Shown here one piece after another: positions 50,868-59,601 of a DNA stretch of 64,000 bases. The stretch is from DASCOT01 sp965197275 (GTDB taxonomy: Bacteria; Acidobacteriota; UBA890; WLXD01): positions 62,001-126,000 of the forward strand of contig CBDAMQ010000020.1 of NCBI GenBank assembly GCA_965197275.1. Reading direction: 5' to 3'. Below the pieces are notes generated by a model. It worked only from the letters and a program-made list of their open reading frames with translations, made no database searches and had not been told where the DNA came from. A program made the translations under genes and the position numbers. Numbering within the stretch: position 1 is the first letter of the stretch; each line of letters starts with the position of its first letter.

Positions 50868-53369
50868 ATGCGTATCGTGACACCTGGTGCGGACCGCACG
50901 CGTGCGACGGCGCCCGTGGCCGTGACTAGCCTGATTGCCGCGGTTCTCGCTCTCGGCTTCACCGCTAGCACCGGCCGAGCTCAAAGCGAGACCAGCCGCG
51001 TCGCGCTGCCGGGCGTCGCCGGCGAGCTCGTCAGCGAGAACGCCGCCGCCTACCAGGCGCAGAACCGCGTCGTTGGCCAGTATTGTCTGCGCTGCCACAA
51101 CGACGAGACGCGTACCGCCGGCCTGTCGCTCGAGTCGTTCGATGTGGCGCGGGCGCACGAAAGTGCTGAGGTCGCCGAGAAGATGATCCGTAAGTTGCAG
51201 GCGGGCATGATGCCGCCGCCGCCGCTACGGCGACCTGATCAGGCCACCGTGAGCGCCCTAGTGACGTCACTCGCGGGGCGCGTGGACGCGGCTGCTGCGG
51301 CTGCCGGCTATCGCGGTGGCCGGACGTTTCAGCGGCTGAACCGCGCCGAGTACGAACGCTCGGTTCGTGATCTGCTCGAGCTCGAGATCGACGCCGCCGC
51401 GTACTTGCCGCCGGACACGATCAGCGAGGGATTCGACAACGTCGCCGACGTGCAGGGCCTGTCGGTAACCGTCATGCAGGGCTTTCTGGCTGCGGCTGGA
51501 GAGGTGAGTCGTCTGGCGCTCGGCGATTTCAACGCCACGCCCAGCGAGACGACGTACTCGGTTCCACGGTTTGCCTCGCAGCGCGAGCATGTCGACGGCG
51601 CCCCCTATGGCACGCGCGGCGGCCTGTCGGTCATCCACCACTTCCCCGCCGACGCGAGCTACACCTTCACGATGGACTTCTACGACTCGCCGATCGCCGA
51701 GCTGTTCGGCATGCGGACGCTGCACGACGAGCAGATCGAGATTTCCGTCAACGGGGAGCGCGCTGCGCTGGTTGATGTCGACCGGTGGATGAACGCGGAC
51801 AACGGCGTTCTCGAGGTCAGCTCACCGATCTTCGTCAGGGCCGGACCTCAACGCGTCTCGGCCGCCTTCCTACAGCGCTTCGAAGGGCCCGTCGAAGACT
51901 CCCTGTCGCTGCACGAATGGAGTCTGGCGGACAAGAAGATCGGCAGCTCGTATGGGGTGACGTCCCTGCCCCACTTGCAAGATCTGATCATCGGCGGCCC
52001 GTACGACGCCACCGGGGTTTCGGCGACGCCGAGCCGTGACCACGTCTTCAGCTGTCGGCCGACGGCTGAAGACGAGGAGCTGCCGTGCGCCCGCGAGATC
52101 GTCGCCCGTCTGGCTGCTGAGGCCTATCGTCGACCGGTGACCGACAACGATGTCGACGCCTTGATGGCGTTCTATCAACGGGGTGCGACGGCGGGCGGAT
52201 TCGAAGTCGGTATCCGGGACGCTTTGCAGGCCGTCTTGGCGAGCCCGCATTTTATCTTCCGTTTCGAACAGACCGCCCGACCGGAGGTCGCCTCGGCTGA
52301 CCGCGTCAGCGATCTGACGCTGGCATCGCGACTGTCGTTCTTCCTCTGGGCCAGCGCCCCGGACGACGAGCTCGTCGAGCTGGCGCAACGCCATCAGCTG
52401 GAGGACCCGCGCGTCCTCCAGGTGCAGGTGGCACGAATGCTCGCCGATCCGCGTGCCGCCTCACTTGGCACGCGCTTCGCTGCCCAGTGGTTGCGGCTAC
52501 AGGATCTGTACCTCGTCCAGCCTGATGCGGTGATGTACCCGGACTTTCCACGTCAGCTCGCCGATGCGATGCGTCAGGAAACCGAGATGCTCTTCAACCA
52601 TCTCGTGCAGGAAGATCGGAGCGCGCTCGAGCTACTGACCGCCGACTACACGTTCCTGAACGAACGTCTGGCCAGGCACTACGGAATCCCGAATATCGCC
52701 GGCGGCCATTTCCGCAAGGTAGCCCAGCCGGACCGCAACCGCCGCGGCGTGCTCGGGCACGGCAGCTTCCTGACTCTGACATCACACTCCAACCGGACGT
52801 CTCCCGTCCTGCGCGGCAAGTGGCTGATGGAAGTCCTGCTGGGTACCCCGCCGCCGCCACCACCGCCGGATGTGCCCGATCTGGAAGACAGCGATTTCGT
52901 CGGCGACACCGAGTTGACGACAGTGCGCGAGCGCCTCGAGCAGCACCGCGCCGACCCGAGCTGCATGTCGTGTCATCGTGTCATCGATCCGTTGGGCCTG
53001 GCGCTCGAGAACTTCGACGTCATGGGCGCCTGGCGCATCAACGACAACGGCTCCGCGGTCCAGGTTTCGGGCGAGCTGTACGACGGTACGGTGCTCAACG
53101 GCCCGATCGACCTGCGGCAGGCGCTGCTGACGTACACCGATGCGATCATGACGAACTTCGCCAAGAACCTGACGGCCTACGCACTCGGCCGACGTATCGA
53201 GTACACCGACATGCCCGTGATCCGCACCATCGTTGCCGATGCGAAGCGCAACGATTACCGGCTGTCGTCGTTCGTTCTCGGAGTCGCCAGCAGTCCTGCG
53301 TTCCACAACAACGACAGAGCGATGCGAGTCCAGGTGGCCGATGACGAGGCCGCGGAGCACCGACCTTGA
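50868..53369 (+). CDS. Exported dihaem DUF1587/1592/1588/1585 protein
   Basis: An 833-residue protein with a signal peptide (TSLIAAVLALGFTASTGRA), an N-terminal cytochrome-type segment with CLRCH (73-77), a DUF1587 region (FQRLNRAEYERSVRDLLELE), a beta-rich carbohydrate-binding-like region, DUF1592 (FEVGIRDALQAVLASPHFIF), DUF1588 (RGVLGHGSFLTLTSHSNRTS) and a C-terminal DUF1585 region with CMSCH (699-703). These planctomycete-type proteins are exported c-type haem proteins of unknown role. The start is uncertain (ATG 50868 or TTG 50853). DUF1592 and DUF1552 genes are commonly paired, as here. Confidence 0.88.
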   Translation: MRIVTPGADRTRATAPVAVTSLIAAVLALGFTASTGRAQSETSRVALPGVAGELVSENAAAYQAQNRVVGQYCLRCHNDETRTAGLSLESFDVARAHESAEVAEKMIRKLQAGMMPPPPLRRPDQATVSALVTSLAGRVDAAAAAAGYRGGRTFQRLNRAEYERSVRDLLELEIDAAAYLPPDTISEGFDNVADVQGLSVTVMQGFLAAAGEVSRLALGDFNATPSETTYSVPRFASQREHVDGAPYGTRGGLSVIHHFPADASYTFTMDFYDSPIAELFGMRTLHDEQIEISVNGERAALVDVDRWMNADNGVLEVSSPIFVRAGPQRVSAAFLQRFEGPVEDSLSLHEWSLADKKIGSSYGVTSLPHLQDLIIGGPYDATGVSATPSRDHVFSCRPTAEDEELPCAREIVARLAAEAYRRPVTDNDVDALMAFYQRGATAGGFEVGIRDALQAVLASPHFIFRFEQTARPEVASADRVSDLTLASRLSFFLWASAPDDELVELAQRHQLEDPRVLQVQVARMLADPRAASLGTRFAAQWLRLQDLYLVQPDAVMYPDFPRQLADAMRQETEMLFNHLVQEDRSALELLTADYTFLNERLARHYGIPNIAGGHFRKVAQPDRNRRGVLGHGSFLTLTSHSNRTSPVLRGKWLMEVLLGTPPPPPPPDVPDLEDSDFVGDTELTTVRERLEQHRADPSCMSCHRVIDPLGLALENFDVMGAWRINDNGSAVQVSGELYDGTVLNGPIDLRQALLTYTDAIMTNFAKNLTAYALGRRIEYTDMPVIRTIVADAKRNDYRLSSFVLGVASSPAFHNNDRAMRVQVADDEAAEHRP

Positions 53370-53442
53370 TGGCACGACTGGCGAGTACGATCCACCCGCG
53401 GAGACGGGGGCCCGCCGCGGGACATTCCGTTTTGGAGGACCG

Positions 53443-54834
53443 ATGATCATCCTGAACAAGCCGCTGCCGCGGCGCACGATTCTGCGTGGCATGGGAGCAA
53501 CCGTAGCGCTGCCCTTGCTCGACGCCATGGTACCGACGGCCGCCTGGGCACGGTCCGGATCCGAGACCACCGATCCCACCCGGCTGGTCTGCATTGAAAT
53601 GGTGCATGGCGCCGCCGGCTGCAATGACTACGGTGCCACTAAGAACTACTGGTCCCCGGCCGAGGTCGGCCGTCATTTTGATCTAAGCCCGAGCGCTCTC
53701 CGCGCCCTCGAACCCTTCCGCGACCAGCTGACCATCATCAGCAACACCGATTGCCAGGGGGCCGAAGCCGTCATCCCGAAGGAGATCGGCGGCGACCACT
53801 TCCGTTCGAGCGCCGTATTCCTGACGCAGTCGCACCCGAAGCAGACTCAGGGATCGGACGTGCAGGTCGGGACCTCGATGGACCAGCTGTACGCCCAGCG
53901 CTTCGGACAGAACACGCCCATCCCGTCAATGCAGCTGTGCATCGAGAACGTCGACGCCGCTGGAGGATGCGCCTACGGATACGCGTGCGTTTACACCGAC
54001 ACCATCAGCTGGGCCTCCCCGAGCCAGCCGCTGCCGATGATTCGGGACCCGCGCGTGGTCTTCGATCAACTCTTCGGCGTCGGCGGGACTCCGGAAGAAC
54101 GCGCCGCACGGCGTCGGGCGGATCGCAGCATCCTCGACTGGATCACCGGAGAGGTGGCGCGCCTGAAGACTGGCTTCGGTCCCGAGGACCGACGGCGCAT
54201 CGATCGGTACCTCGAAAACGTTCGTGAGATCGAACGCCGCATACGACGCGTAGAGGAGCGCAACACCAGCGGCGAGGCGCGCGAGCTGCCAGAGGCGCCT
54301 GCCGGGGTGCCCGACTCGTTCGATGAGCACGTCAAGCTCATGTTCGATCTTCAGGTTCTCGGCTTCGCTGCCGACGTGACGCGCGTGTTCTCGCTGAAGC
54401 TCGGGCGCGATGCGTCGTCGCGGGTATACCCCCTGAGTGGCACCAGCAAGGGGTTCCACCCGTCCTCCCACCACGGAGGCAAGGAGTCGAACATCGATGA
54501 GTTCGCCCTCATCAACGACTACCACATCAGCCTGATGCCGTACTTCCTCGACAAGCTGCGGGACACGATGGACGGGGACAGCAACCTGCTCGACCAGAGC
54601 ATGGTCATCTACGGATCACCCATGGGCGATCCCAACGTTCACAACCACAAGCGCTGTCCGTTGTTCGTGGTCGGCGGCGCCAACGGTGAGCTAGAGGGTG
54701 GCGCCCACCTCCGTGCCGACGATGGCACCCCGATGGCTAACGTGATGCTGAGCTTGATGCACAAGCTCGGTCACACCGACATGGCCACCTTCGGTGACAG
54801 CACAGGCGAGTTCTCGCTGTCGGCGCCGGTATGA
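53443..54834 (+). CDS. DUF1552 protein with twin-arginine-like signal
   Basis: A 463-residue DUF1552 protein. The N-terminus PLPRRTILRGMGATVALPLL is a twin-arginine-like signal, suggesting folded export, possibly with a cofactor. The family is distantly related to DUF1501 and alkaline-phosphatase-like secreted proteins; function unknown. Visible conserved segments include LVCIEMVHGAAGC, HPSSHHGGKESNIDEF (His-rich, possible metal site) and MVIYGSPMGDPNVHNH. ATG 53443 has GGAGG four bases upstream. It lies 73 bases after the DUF1592 gene and overlaps the ankyrin gene start by 4 bases. Confidence 0.88.
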   Translation: MIILNKPLPRRTILRGMGATVALPLLDAMVPTAAWARSGSETTDPTRLVCIEMVHGAAGCNDYGATKNYWSPAEVGRHFDLSPSALRALEPFRDQLTIISNTDCQGAEAVIPKEIGGDHFRSSAVFLTQSHPKQTQGSDVQVGTSMDQLYAQRFGQNTPIPSMQLCIENVDAAGGCAYGYACVYTDTISWASPSQPLPMIRDPRVVFDQLFGVGGTPEERAARRRADRSILDWITGEVARLKTGFGPEDRRRIDRYLENVREIERRIRRVEERNTSGEARELPEAPAGVPDSFDEHVKLMFDLQVLGFAADVTRVFSLKLGRDASSRVYPLSGTSKGFHPSSHHGGKESNIDEFALINDYHISLMPYFLDKLRDTMDGDSNLLDQSMVIYGSPMGDPNVHNHKRCPLFVVGGANGELEGGAHLRADDGTPMANVMLSLMHKLGHTDMATFGDSTGEFSLSAPV

Positions 54835-56738
54835 ATCGAGCGGCGAATACCCATCGGAGCGGCAGTATTCTCAGACGACGCCTGACCCTGACGAGCGCCA
54901 TGCTCGCCCTCGCGGTGTGCCTCCCGGCGCTGCTGACCGCCGCACCTAGCGCGGCCGCGGTGGCGGACGCGGCGATGAGCGGCGATGCCGACACCGTCCG
55001 TGCCTTGCTCCGCCAAGGTGGGGACGTGAATGCTGCCCAAGGGGACGGCATGACCGCTCTGCACTGGGCGGCTCGGAACGATGACCGGGTGCTGGTGGAG
55101 ATGCTGATCTACGCCGGCGCAAACCCCGGCGCAGTCACCCGCATCGGTGACTACACGGCGCTGCACCTGGCCAGCAAGTCAGCTGGCGCCGAGGTGATCG
55201 AAACGCTGCTGCGTGCCGGTAGCGACGTCAACGCAGCCACCACCGCTGGCGGTGCCACCGCCCTGCACTTCGCGTCGGCAGCCGGCAATGTGAGCGTCAT
55301 CAACGCGCTATTGGACCATGGGGCCGATGTCGACGCGCGCGAGTCGACCTGGGGACAAACCTCGCTGATGTTCGCCGCCGCGGCGAACCGCGTCGAGGCC
55401 GTCGATGCGTTGCTGCAACGGGGTGCGGACTCATCCGTGACGGCCAGGGTCGTCGACGTGGCGGCGTTCGAGGAGCGGTTGGAGGCCGAGAAGGAGCAGC
55501 GAGACCGCCGCATCGCCGCCCTCCAGTCGATGGACTCCGAGGCGGCAGTGGTTGAAGTCGAGCCGACTCCTTCCAGGGAACCGCTCGAGGCAACCAACGC
55601 GGAACCACCGGCAGACCCTGCCGCCGAGGCCGCGCCAACCGCGCCGGCGGGCGTGACTCCGACGGACGCGCGAGAGGGAGAGGCGGAAAGCAAGCTCGCC
55701 GAAGCCGAGGAAGAGACCGAGGAAGCGGAGGGCGAACCACCGAACTATGAAGACCTCGTCGGCACCCATGGGGGCATGACCGCACTGCTGCACGCCGCGC
55801 GCGAGGGCCATGCCGACACCGTTCAGGCGCTGATCGAATCCGGCGCCGACGTCAATCTCGTCAACAGCGGTGATGGCACCAGCCCGCTACTGATCGCCGT
55901 CATGAACGGCCACTTCGATCTGGCGATGTACCTCCTCGACCGCGGTTCCGACCCGACGCTGGCGAACGCCGCCGGGCTGACGCCGCTGTACGCCACCCTC
56001 AAAGTGCAGTGGGCGCCCAAATCACGTTATCCGCAGCAGTACGCCTACACCCAGCAGCGCACTGGCTATATGGAGCTGCTGCAGGCGGTTCTCGACGCCG
56101 GTGCCGACCCCAACGTCCGGCTCACCAAGCATCTGTGGCACATGTCGTACAACTTCCATCTGTTGGGCGTTGACACCAAGGGGGCGACGCCGTTCTGGCG
56201 CGCCGCGTACGCCACCGATGTCGAGGCCCTGCGTCTGCTCGTGGCGCACGGCGCGGACACGAACGTGCCCACCCAGGTGGTCCCGAAACGCCGGCGCTAT
56301 GCTGACAGCGGAGGCGAAGAGGGCGAACTGGACCCCTCCGGCCTACCGCCGGTGCCGATCGACGGCCCCGCCGTGTTCCCGATCCACGCGGCGTCGGGCG
56401 TCGGCTACGGACAGGGGTACGCCGGCAACTCGCACCGACATGTCCCCGATGCGTGGTTGAGCACGGTCCGGTACCTGGTGGAAGAGCTCGGCGCGGATGT
56501 CAACACTCGCGACCACGACGGCTACGTACCGCTGCATCACGCTGCTGCCCGAGGCGACAACGAGCTCATCGGCTACCTGCTCGATCATGGCGCTGATCCG
56601 ACGCTCATCAGTCGCCGCGGTCAGACAACTGTCGACATGGCGAACGGGCCGGTGCAGCGCATCCAGCCGTTCCCCGCGACCATCGCGTTGCTCGAGGGCG
56701 TCGGCGCACAGAACAGCCACAACTGCGTGTCCTGCTGA
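54831..56738 (+). CDS. Exported ankyrin-repeat protein ending in CVSC
   Basis: A 635-residue protein with a signal peptide (LTLTSAMLALAVCLPALLTA). Five ankyrin repeats occupy about residues 44-206, for example TALHWAARNDDRVLVEMLIY, then a charged Glu/Ala/Pro-rich linker (207-312), then further repeats (313-380, 430-490 and 540-600) with longer insertions. The extreme C-terminus is NSHNCVSC, a CxxC pair with a His before it. Ankyrin domains bind proteins; export implies a periplasmic or surface partner. The ATG overlaps the DUF1552 stop (ATGA), so the two are translationally coupled. Confidence 0.9.
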   Translation: MNRAANTHRSGSILRRRLTLTSAMLALAVCLPALLTAAPSAAAVADAAMSGDADTVRALLRQGGDVNAAQGDGMTALHWAARNDDRVLVEMLIYAGANPGAVTRIGDYTALHLASKSAGAEVIETLLRAGSDVNAATTAGGATALHFASAAGNVSVINALLDHGADVDARESTWGQTSLMFAAAANRVEAVDALLQRGADSSVTARVVDVAAFEERLEAEKEQRDRRIAALQSMDSEAAVVEVEPTPSREPLEATNAEPPADPAAEAAPTAPAGVTPTDAREGEAESKLAEAEEETEEAEGEPPNYEDLVGTHGGMTALLHAAREGHADTVQALIESGADVNLVNSGDGTSPLLIAVMNGHFDLAMYLLDRGSDPTLANAAGLTPLYATLKVQWAPKSRYPQQYAYTQQRTGYMELLQAVLDAGADPNVRLTKHLWHMSYNFHLLGVDTKGATPFWRAAYATDVEALRLLVAHGADTNVPTQVVPKRRRYADSGGEEGELDPSGLPPVPIDGPAVFPIHAASGVGYGQGYAGNSHRHVPDAWLSTVRYLVEELGADVNTRDHDGYVPLHHAAARGDNELIGYLLDHGADPTLISRRGQTTVDMANGPVQRIQPFPATIALLEGVGAQNSHNCVSC

Positions 56739-56797
56739 CGCCGGTGGCGGGGTACGATGCCCCACCACGACCCGCTGATCCCGAATCTGCTGCCAGC

Positions 56798-57247
56798 ATG
56801 AAGCTTCGCCTGACGACATTGTTCCTGGCCACCTGTGCTACCTCCGGTGCGGCCCTGTGCGCCCTCTTGGCCCCTACCGCCGCCGCGGCACAGAGCCCTT
56901 CCGTATGGGACGGGATCTACACCGAGGAGCAGGCCGTTCGTGGGCAGCGAGTCTACGAGACGGCGTGCGCCACTTGTCACGGTACGGACCTGAGCGGCGG
57001 CGACGAGGCGCCTATCTTGTCGGGCGGAGAGTTCATCTGGAACTGGGACGGGGTCACGGTCGGCACCCTGTTCGAGCGCATCCGCACCTCGATGCCGGTC
57101 GAGGATCCCGCCAGCGTTAGCCGGAGGGAGAAGGCCGATATCCTTGCGTACCTACTCTCGAGCAACAACTTCCCGGTCGGCGATGCGGAGCTCGCGTCAC
57201 GGACCTCGGTTCTGGAACGCATCATGTTCGAGGCGATCCAGCGCTAG
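56798..57247 (+). CDS. Exported monohaem c-type cytochrome
   Basis: A 149-residue class I cytochrome c with a signal peptide (FLATCATSGAALCALLAPTA). The haem motif is CATCH (57-61); a distal Met is likely Met99 in RTSMPVEDP. It ends without a membrane anchor, so it should be a soluble periplasmic electron carrier. It follows the ankyrin gene by 59 bases and may accept electrons from a member of the same cluster. The Shine-Dalgarno is weak. Confidence 0.9.
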   Translation: MKLRLTTLFLATCATSGAALCALLAPTAAAAQSPSVWDGIYTEEQAVRGQRVYETACATCHGTDLSGGDEAPILSGGEFIWNWDGVTVGTLFERIRTSMPVEDPASVSRREKADILAYLLSSNNFPVGDAELASRTSVLERIMFEAIQR

Positions 57248-57285
57248 TCGGCTGGGACCGCCCACGCGGCATCAGGAGGCTAGCC

Positions 57286-58299
57286 ATGGTGCGATGGCAG
57301 CGAGTCGGCAAAGCGGCATCGGCGGCGACCTGCGTCTTTGTCCTCGCGCTGGCGGCTATGTCCGCTCGGGCGTCCCAGGACAACCCTTACCGAGTTGCCG
57401 ATGACGCCTGGGGCGAATTGCTCGCTGGGCGCACCTACGGAGCCATCAGCGCCGTACATCCGGGCCCCGACGGCACCCTGTGGGTGGTCGATCGATGCGG
57501 TCAGAACAGTTGCCTCGGTCGCGAGGAAGACCCCATCCTGCACTTCGACTCGTCGGGCAAGCTGCTCAACAGCTTCGGCGCCGGAATGTTCGTCTGGCCG
57601 CACGGCATCGAGGTCGACGTGGACGGCAACGTGTGGGTGGCCGACGCACAGGTTCGGAGCGGCCTTGGCAATCAGGTGCTCAAGTTCAGCCCCGACGGCG
57701 AGCTGCTGCTAACGTTGGGGCTCGAGGGCCGCGTCGACGGTGACCGACCCGACGCGTTCACGGGTCCGACGGACCTCGCCGTCACAGCGTCCGGCGACGT
57801 CTTCGTTCTCGATGGGCACGGCCCACTCGGCAACAACCGTGTGGTGCGATTCAACCGCGATGGTGAGCTTGTCGGATCCTGGGGTAGGACCGGAAGCGGT
57901 GCCGGCGAATTCCAGGACCCGCACGCCGTCGACATCGATTCACAGGGCCGGATCTTCGTCGCCGATCGCGGCAACAACCGTCTGCAGATCTTTGACCAGG
58001 ACGGCAGCCACATCGCCACGTGGACCCACTTCGGGCGGCCGAGCGACGTTTTCATCGATGCCAACGACGTCCTCTACGTCGCCGATTCGGAGTCCAACGC
58101 CGACAACCCGGGCTACGCGCGCGGTATCCGCATCGGGAGCGCGCGTGACGGGTCGGTGACCGCCTTCATTCCCGGCACTGAGCCGCATCCCGAGAACTTC
58201 ATTACCAGCGGCGCCGAGGGCGCCGCGGCGGACGCTGAAGGCAATGTGTACGGCGGCGAGGTGTCTGGTCGCACGCTCGTGAAGTACGTCCGCCGGTAG
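57286..58299 (+). CDS. Exported NHL beta-propeller, peptidylamidoglycolate lyase-like
   Basis: A 337-residue protein with a signal peptide (FVLALAAMSARA) and about five to six NHL blades. FVWPHGIEVDVDGNVWVADA, EFQDPHAVDIDSQGRIFVAD and NRLQIFDQDG closely resemble the lyase domain of peptidylglycine alpha-amidating enzymes, in which three blade His residues bind zinc; two of these fit WPHGI and DPHAV, and a third may be in EPHPENF. Bacterial relatives are uncharacterised and may not act on peptides. ATG 57286 has AGGAGG six bases upstream. The MFS gene follows after 3 bases. Confidence 0.83.
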   Translation: MVRWQRVGKAASAATCVFVLALAAMSARASQDNPYRVADDAWGELLAGRTYGAISAVHPGPDGTLWVVDRCGQNSCLGREEDPILHFDSSGKLLNSFGAGMFVWPHGIEVDVDGNVWVADAQVRSGLGNQVLKFSPDGELLLTLGLEGRVDGDRPDAFTGPTDLAVTASGDVFVLDGHGPLGNNRVVRFNRDGELVGSWGRTGSGAGEFQDPHAVDIDSQGRIFVADRGNNRLQIFDQDGSHIATWTHFGRPSDVFIDANDVLYVADSESNADNPGYARGIRIGSARDGSVTAFIPGTEPHPENFITSGAEGAAADAEGNVYGGEVSGRTLVKYVRR

Positions 58300-58302
58300 C
58301 TC

Positions 58303-59577
58303 GTGCCAACCCGAACGAATCGATACCTAGTCCTCGGCGTTCTGATCCTGGCCGGAGAGGCAGCCTTTTCCCTGCCGTTTCACGTCTCCAGGTATTTCCG
58401 CGCCACCACCCTCGAGGTGTTCGCCTTCTCGAACACCCAGCTTGGTGATGCTTTCGCCGTCTATGGCGTCACCGCGATGGTCTCCTACTTCCTGGGCGGA
58501 CCGCTGGCGGACCGCTTCTCCGTACGCAAGCTGATCGCCGTCTCGCTCTTCAGTACCGGCGCCGGCGGTTTCTATATGGCCACCATTCCCGGCCACACCG
58601 GTGCCACGATCCTGTTCGGCTACTGGGGAGTGACAACCATCCTCTTCTTGTGGGCGGCGATGATCCGCGCGACGCGGGAATGGGGTGGTACCGCAGCGCA
58701 GGGACGTGCGTTCGGCCTGCTCGATGGCGGGCGCGGGCTCGCCGCCGCTGCCATGGCGAGCCTTGCAGTGGTGTGCTTCGGCCTCTTTCTCCCACGCGAG
58801 GTAGCCGAGATTACCTCTGCAGACCGGATCGCCGCGCTGCGGGCAGTGATCTACTTCTACACCGCCATGACGATGCTGGGCGGCGCCCTGGCATTGATCT
58901 TCATACCCGACTCCGGTGCCGACTCGAGAGGCGGGCGCGGCAGTCCCCTGCCGGCGCTGCGGGAGATCATGCGTCTGCCGGTCGTCTGGGCTCAGGCGAT
59001 GATCGTCGTGTGTGCGTATTGCGCCTACAAGGGTCTCGACAACTACTCGCTGTACGCCGTCGAAGTGCTCGACATGAGCGAGCTCGGGGCGGCGCAGTTC
59101 ACCGCCAGCGCGGCGTATATCCGGGTGCTCGCCGCCATCAGCGCCGGGTTCTTGGCCGACCGCTTCACAGCCAGGCGAACCCTCGGCGGGTTATTCATGG
59201 CGCTGACGATCAGCTACATGGCCCTTGCGGCTTCGACGCCGTCAGCCGGCCTGATCGCCGTCATCTACGGCAACTTGTTCGTGACCTACGCCGGTGCGTT
59301 CGGCCTTCGCGGAATCTACTTTGCTCTGCTGGAGGAAACCGACATCCCGAGCCATCGTACGGGGACGGCGGTCGGCGTGATCTCGATGGTTGGTTTCACG
59401 CCGGAGATTTTCTTCGCATCGATCGCAGGGCGGATCCTCGACTATTCGCCGGGCGTAGGCGGGCACCAGAACTTCTTCGCCTTTCTGGCAGTCATCGCCG
59501 CTCTCGGCACGCTCACTTTCTTTGTCCTGGCGTATCTCGTGAAGCGCCAGAGATCAGACCGACAACCAGCTCCGTAG
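58303..59577 (+). CDS. Major facilitator superfamily transporter
   Basis: A 424-residue inner-membrane transporter with about 12 hydrophobic helices and the MFS motif A (GGPLADRFSVRKL) between helices 2 and 3, repeated as GFLADRFTARRTLGG after the midpoint. Substrate unknown. The GTG start at 58303 lies 3 bases after the NHL-protein stop, so it is the last gene of the run; the stop is 24 bases from the convergent methyltransferase gene. It may import the product of the exported enzymes. Confidence 0.88.
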   Translation: MPTRTNRYLVLGVLILAGEAAFSLPFHVSRYFRATTLEVFAFSNTQLGDAFAVYGVTAMVSYFLGGPLADRFSVRKLIAVSLFSTGAGGFYMATIPGHTGATILFGYWGVTTILFLWAAMIRATREWGGTAAQGRAFGLLDGGRGLAAAAMASLAVVCFGLFLPREVAEITSADRIAALRAVIYFYTAMTMLGGALALIFIPDSGADSRGGRGSPLPALREIMRLPVVWAQAMIVVCAYCAYKGLDNYSLYAVEVLDMSELGAAQFTASAAYIRVLAAISAGFLADRFTARRTLGGLFMALTISYMALAASTPSAGLIAVIYGNLFVTYAGAFGLRGIYFALLEETDIPSHRTGTAVGVISMVGFTPEIFFASIAGRILDYSPGVGGHQNFFAFLAVIAALGTLTFFVLAYLVKRQRSDRQPAP

Positions 59578-59601
59578 GGCTTGACCCTGGCCGACCTCCG
59601 G

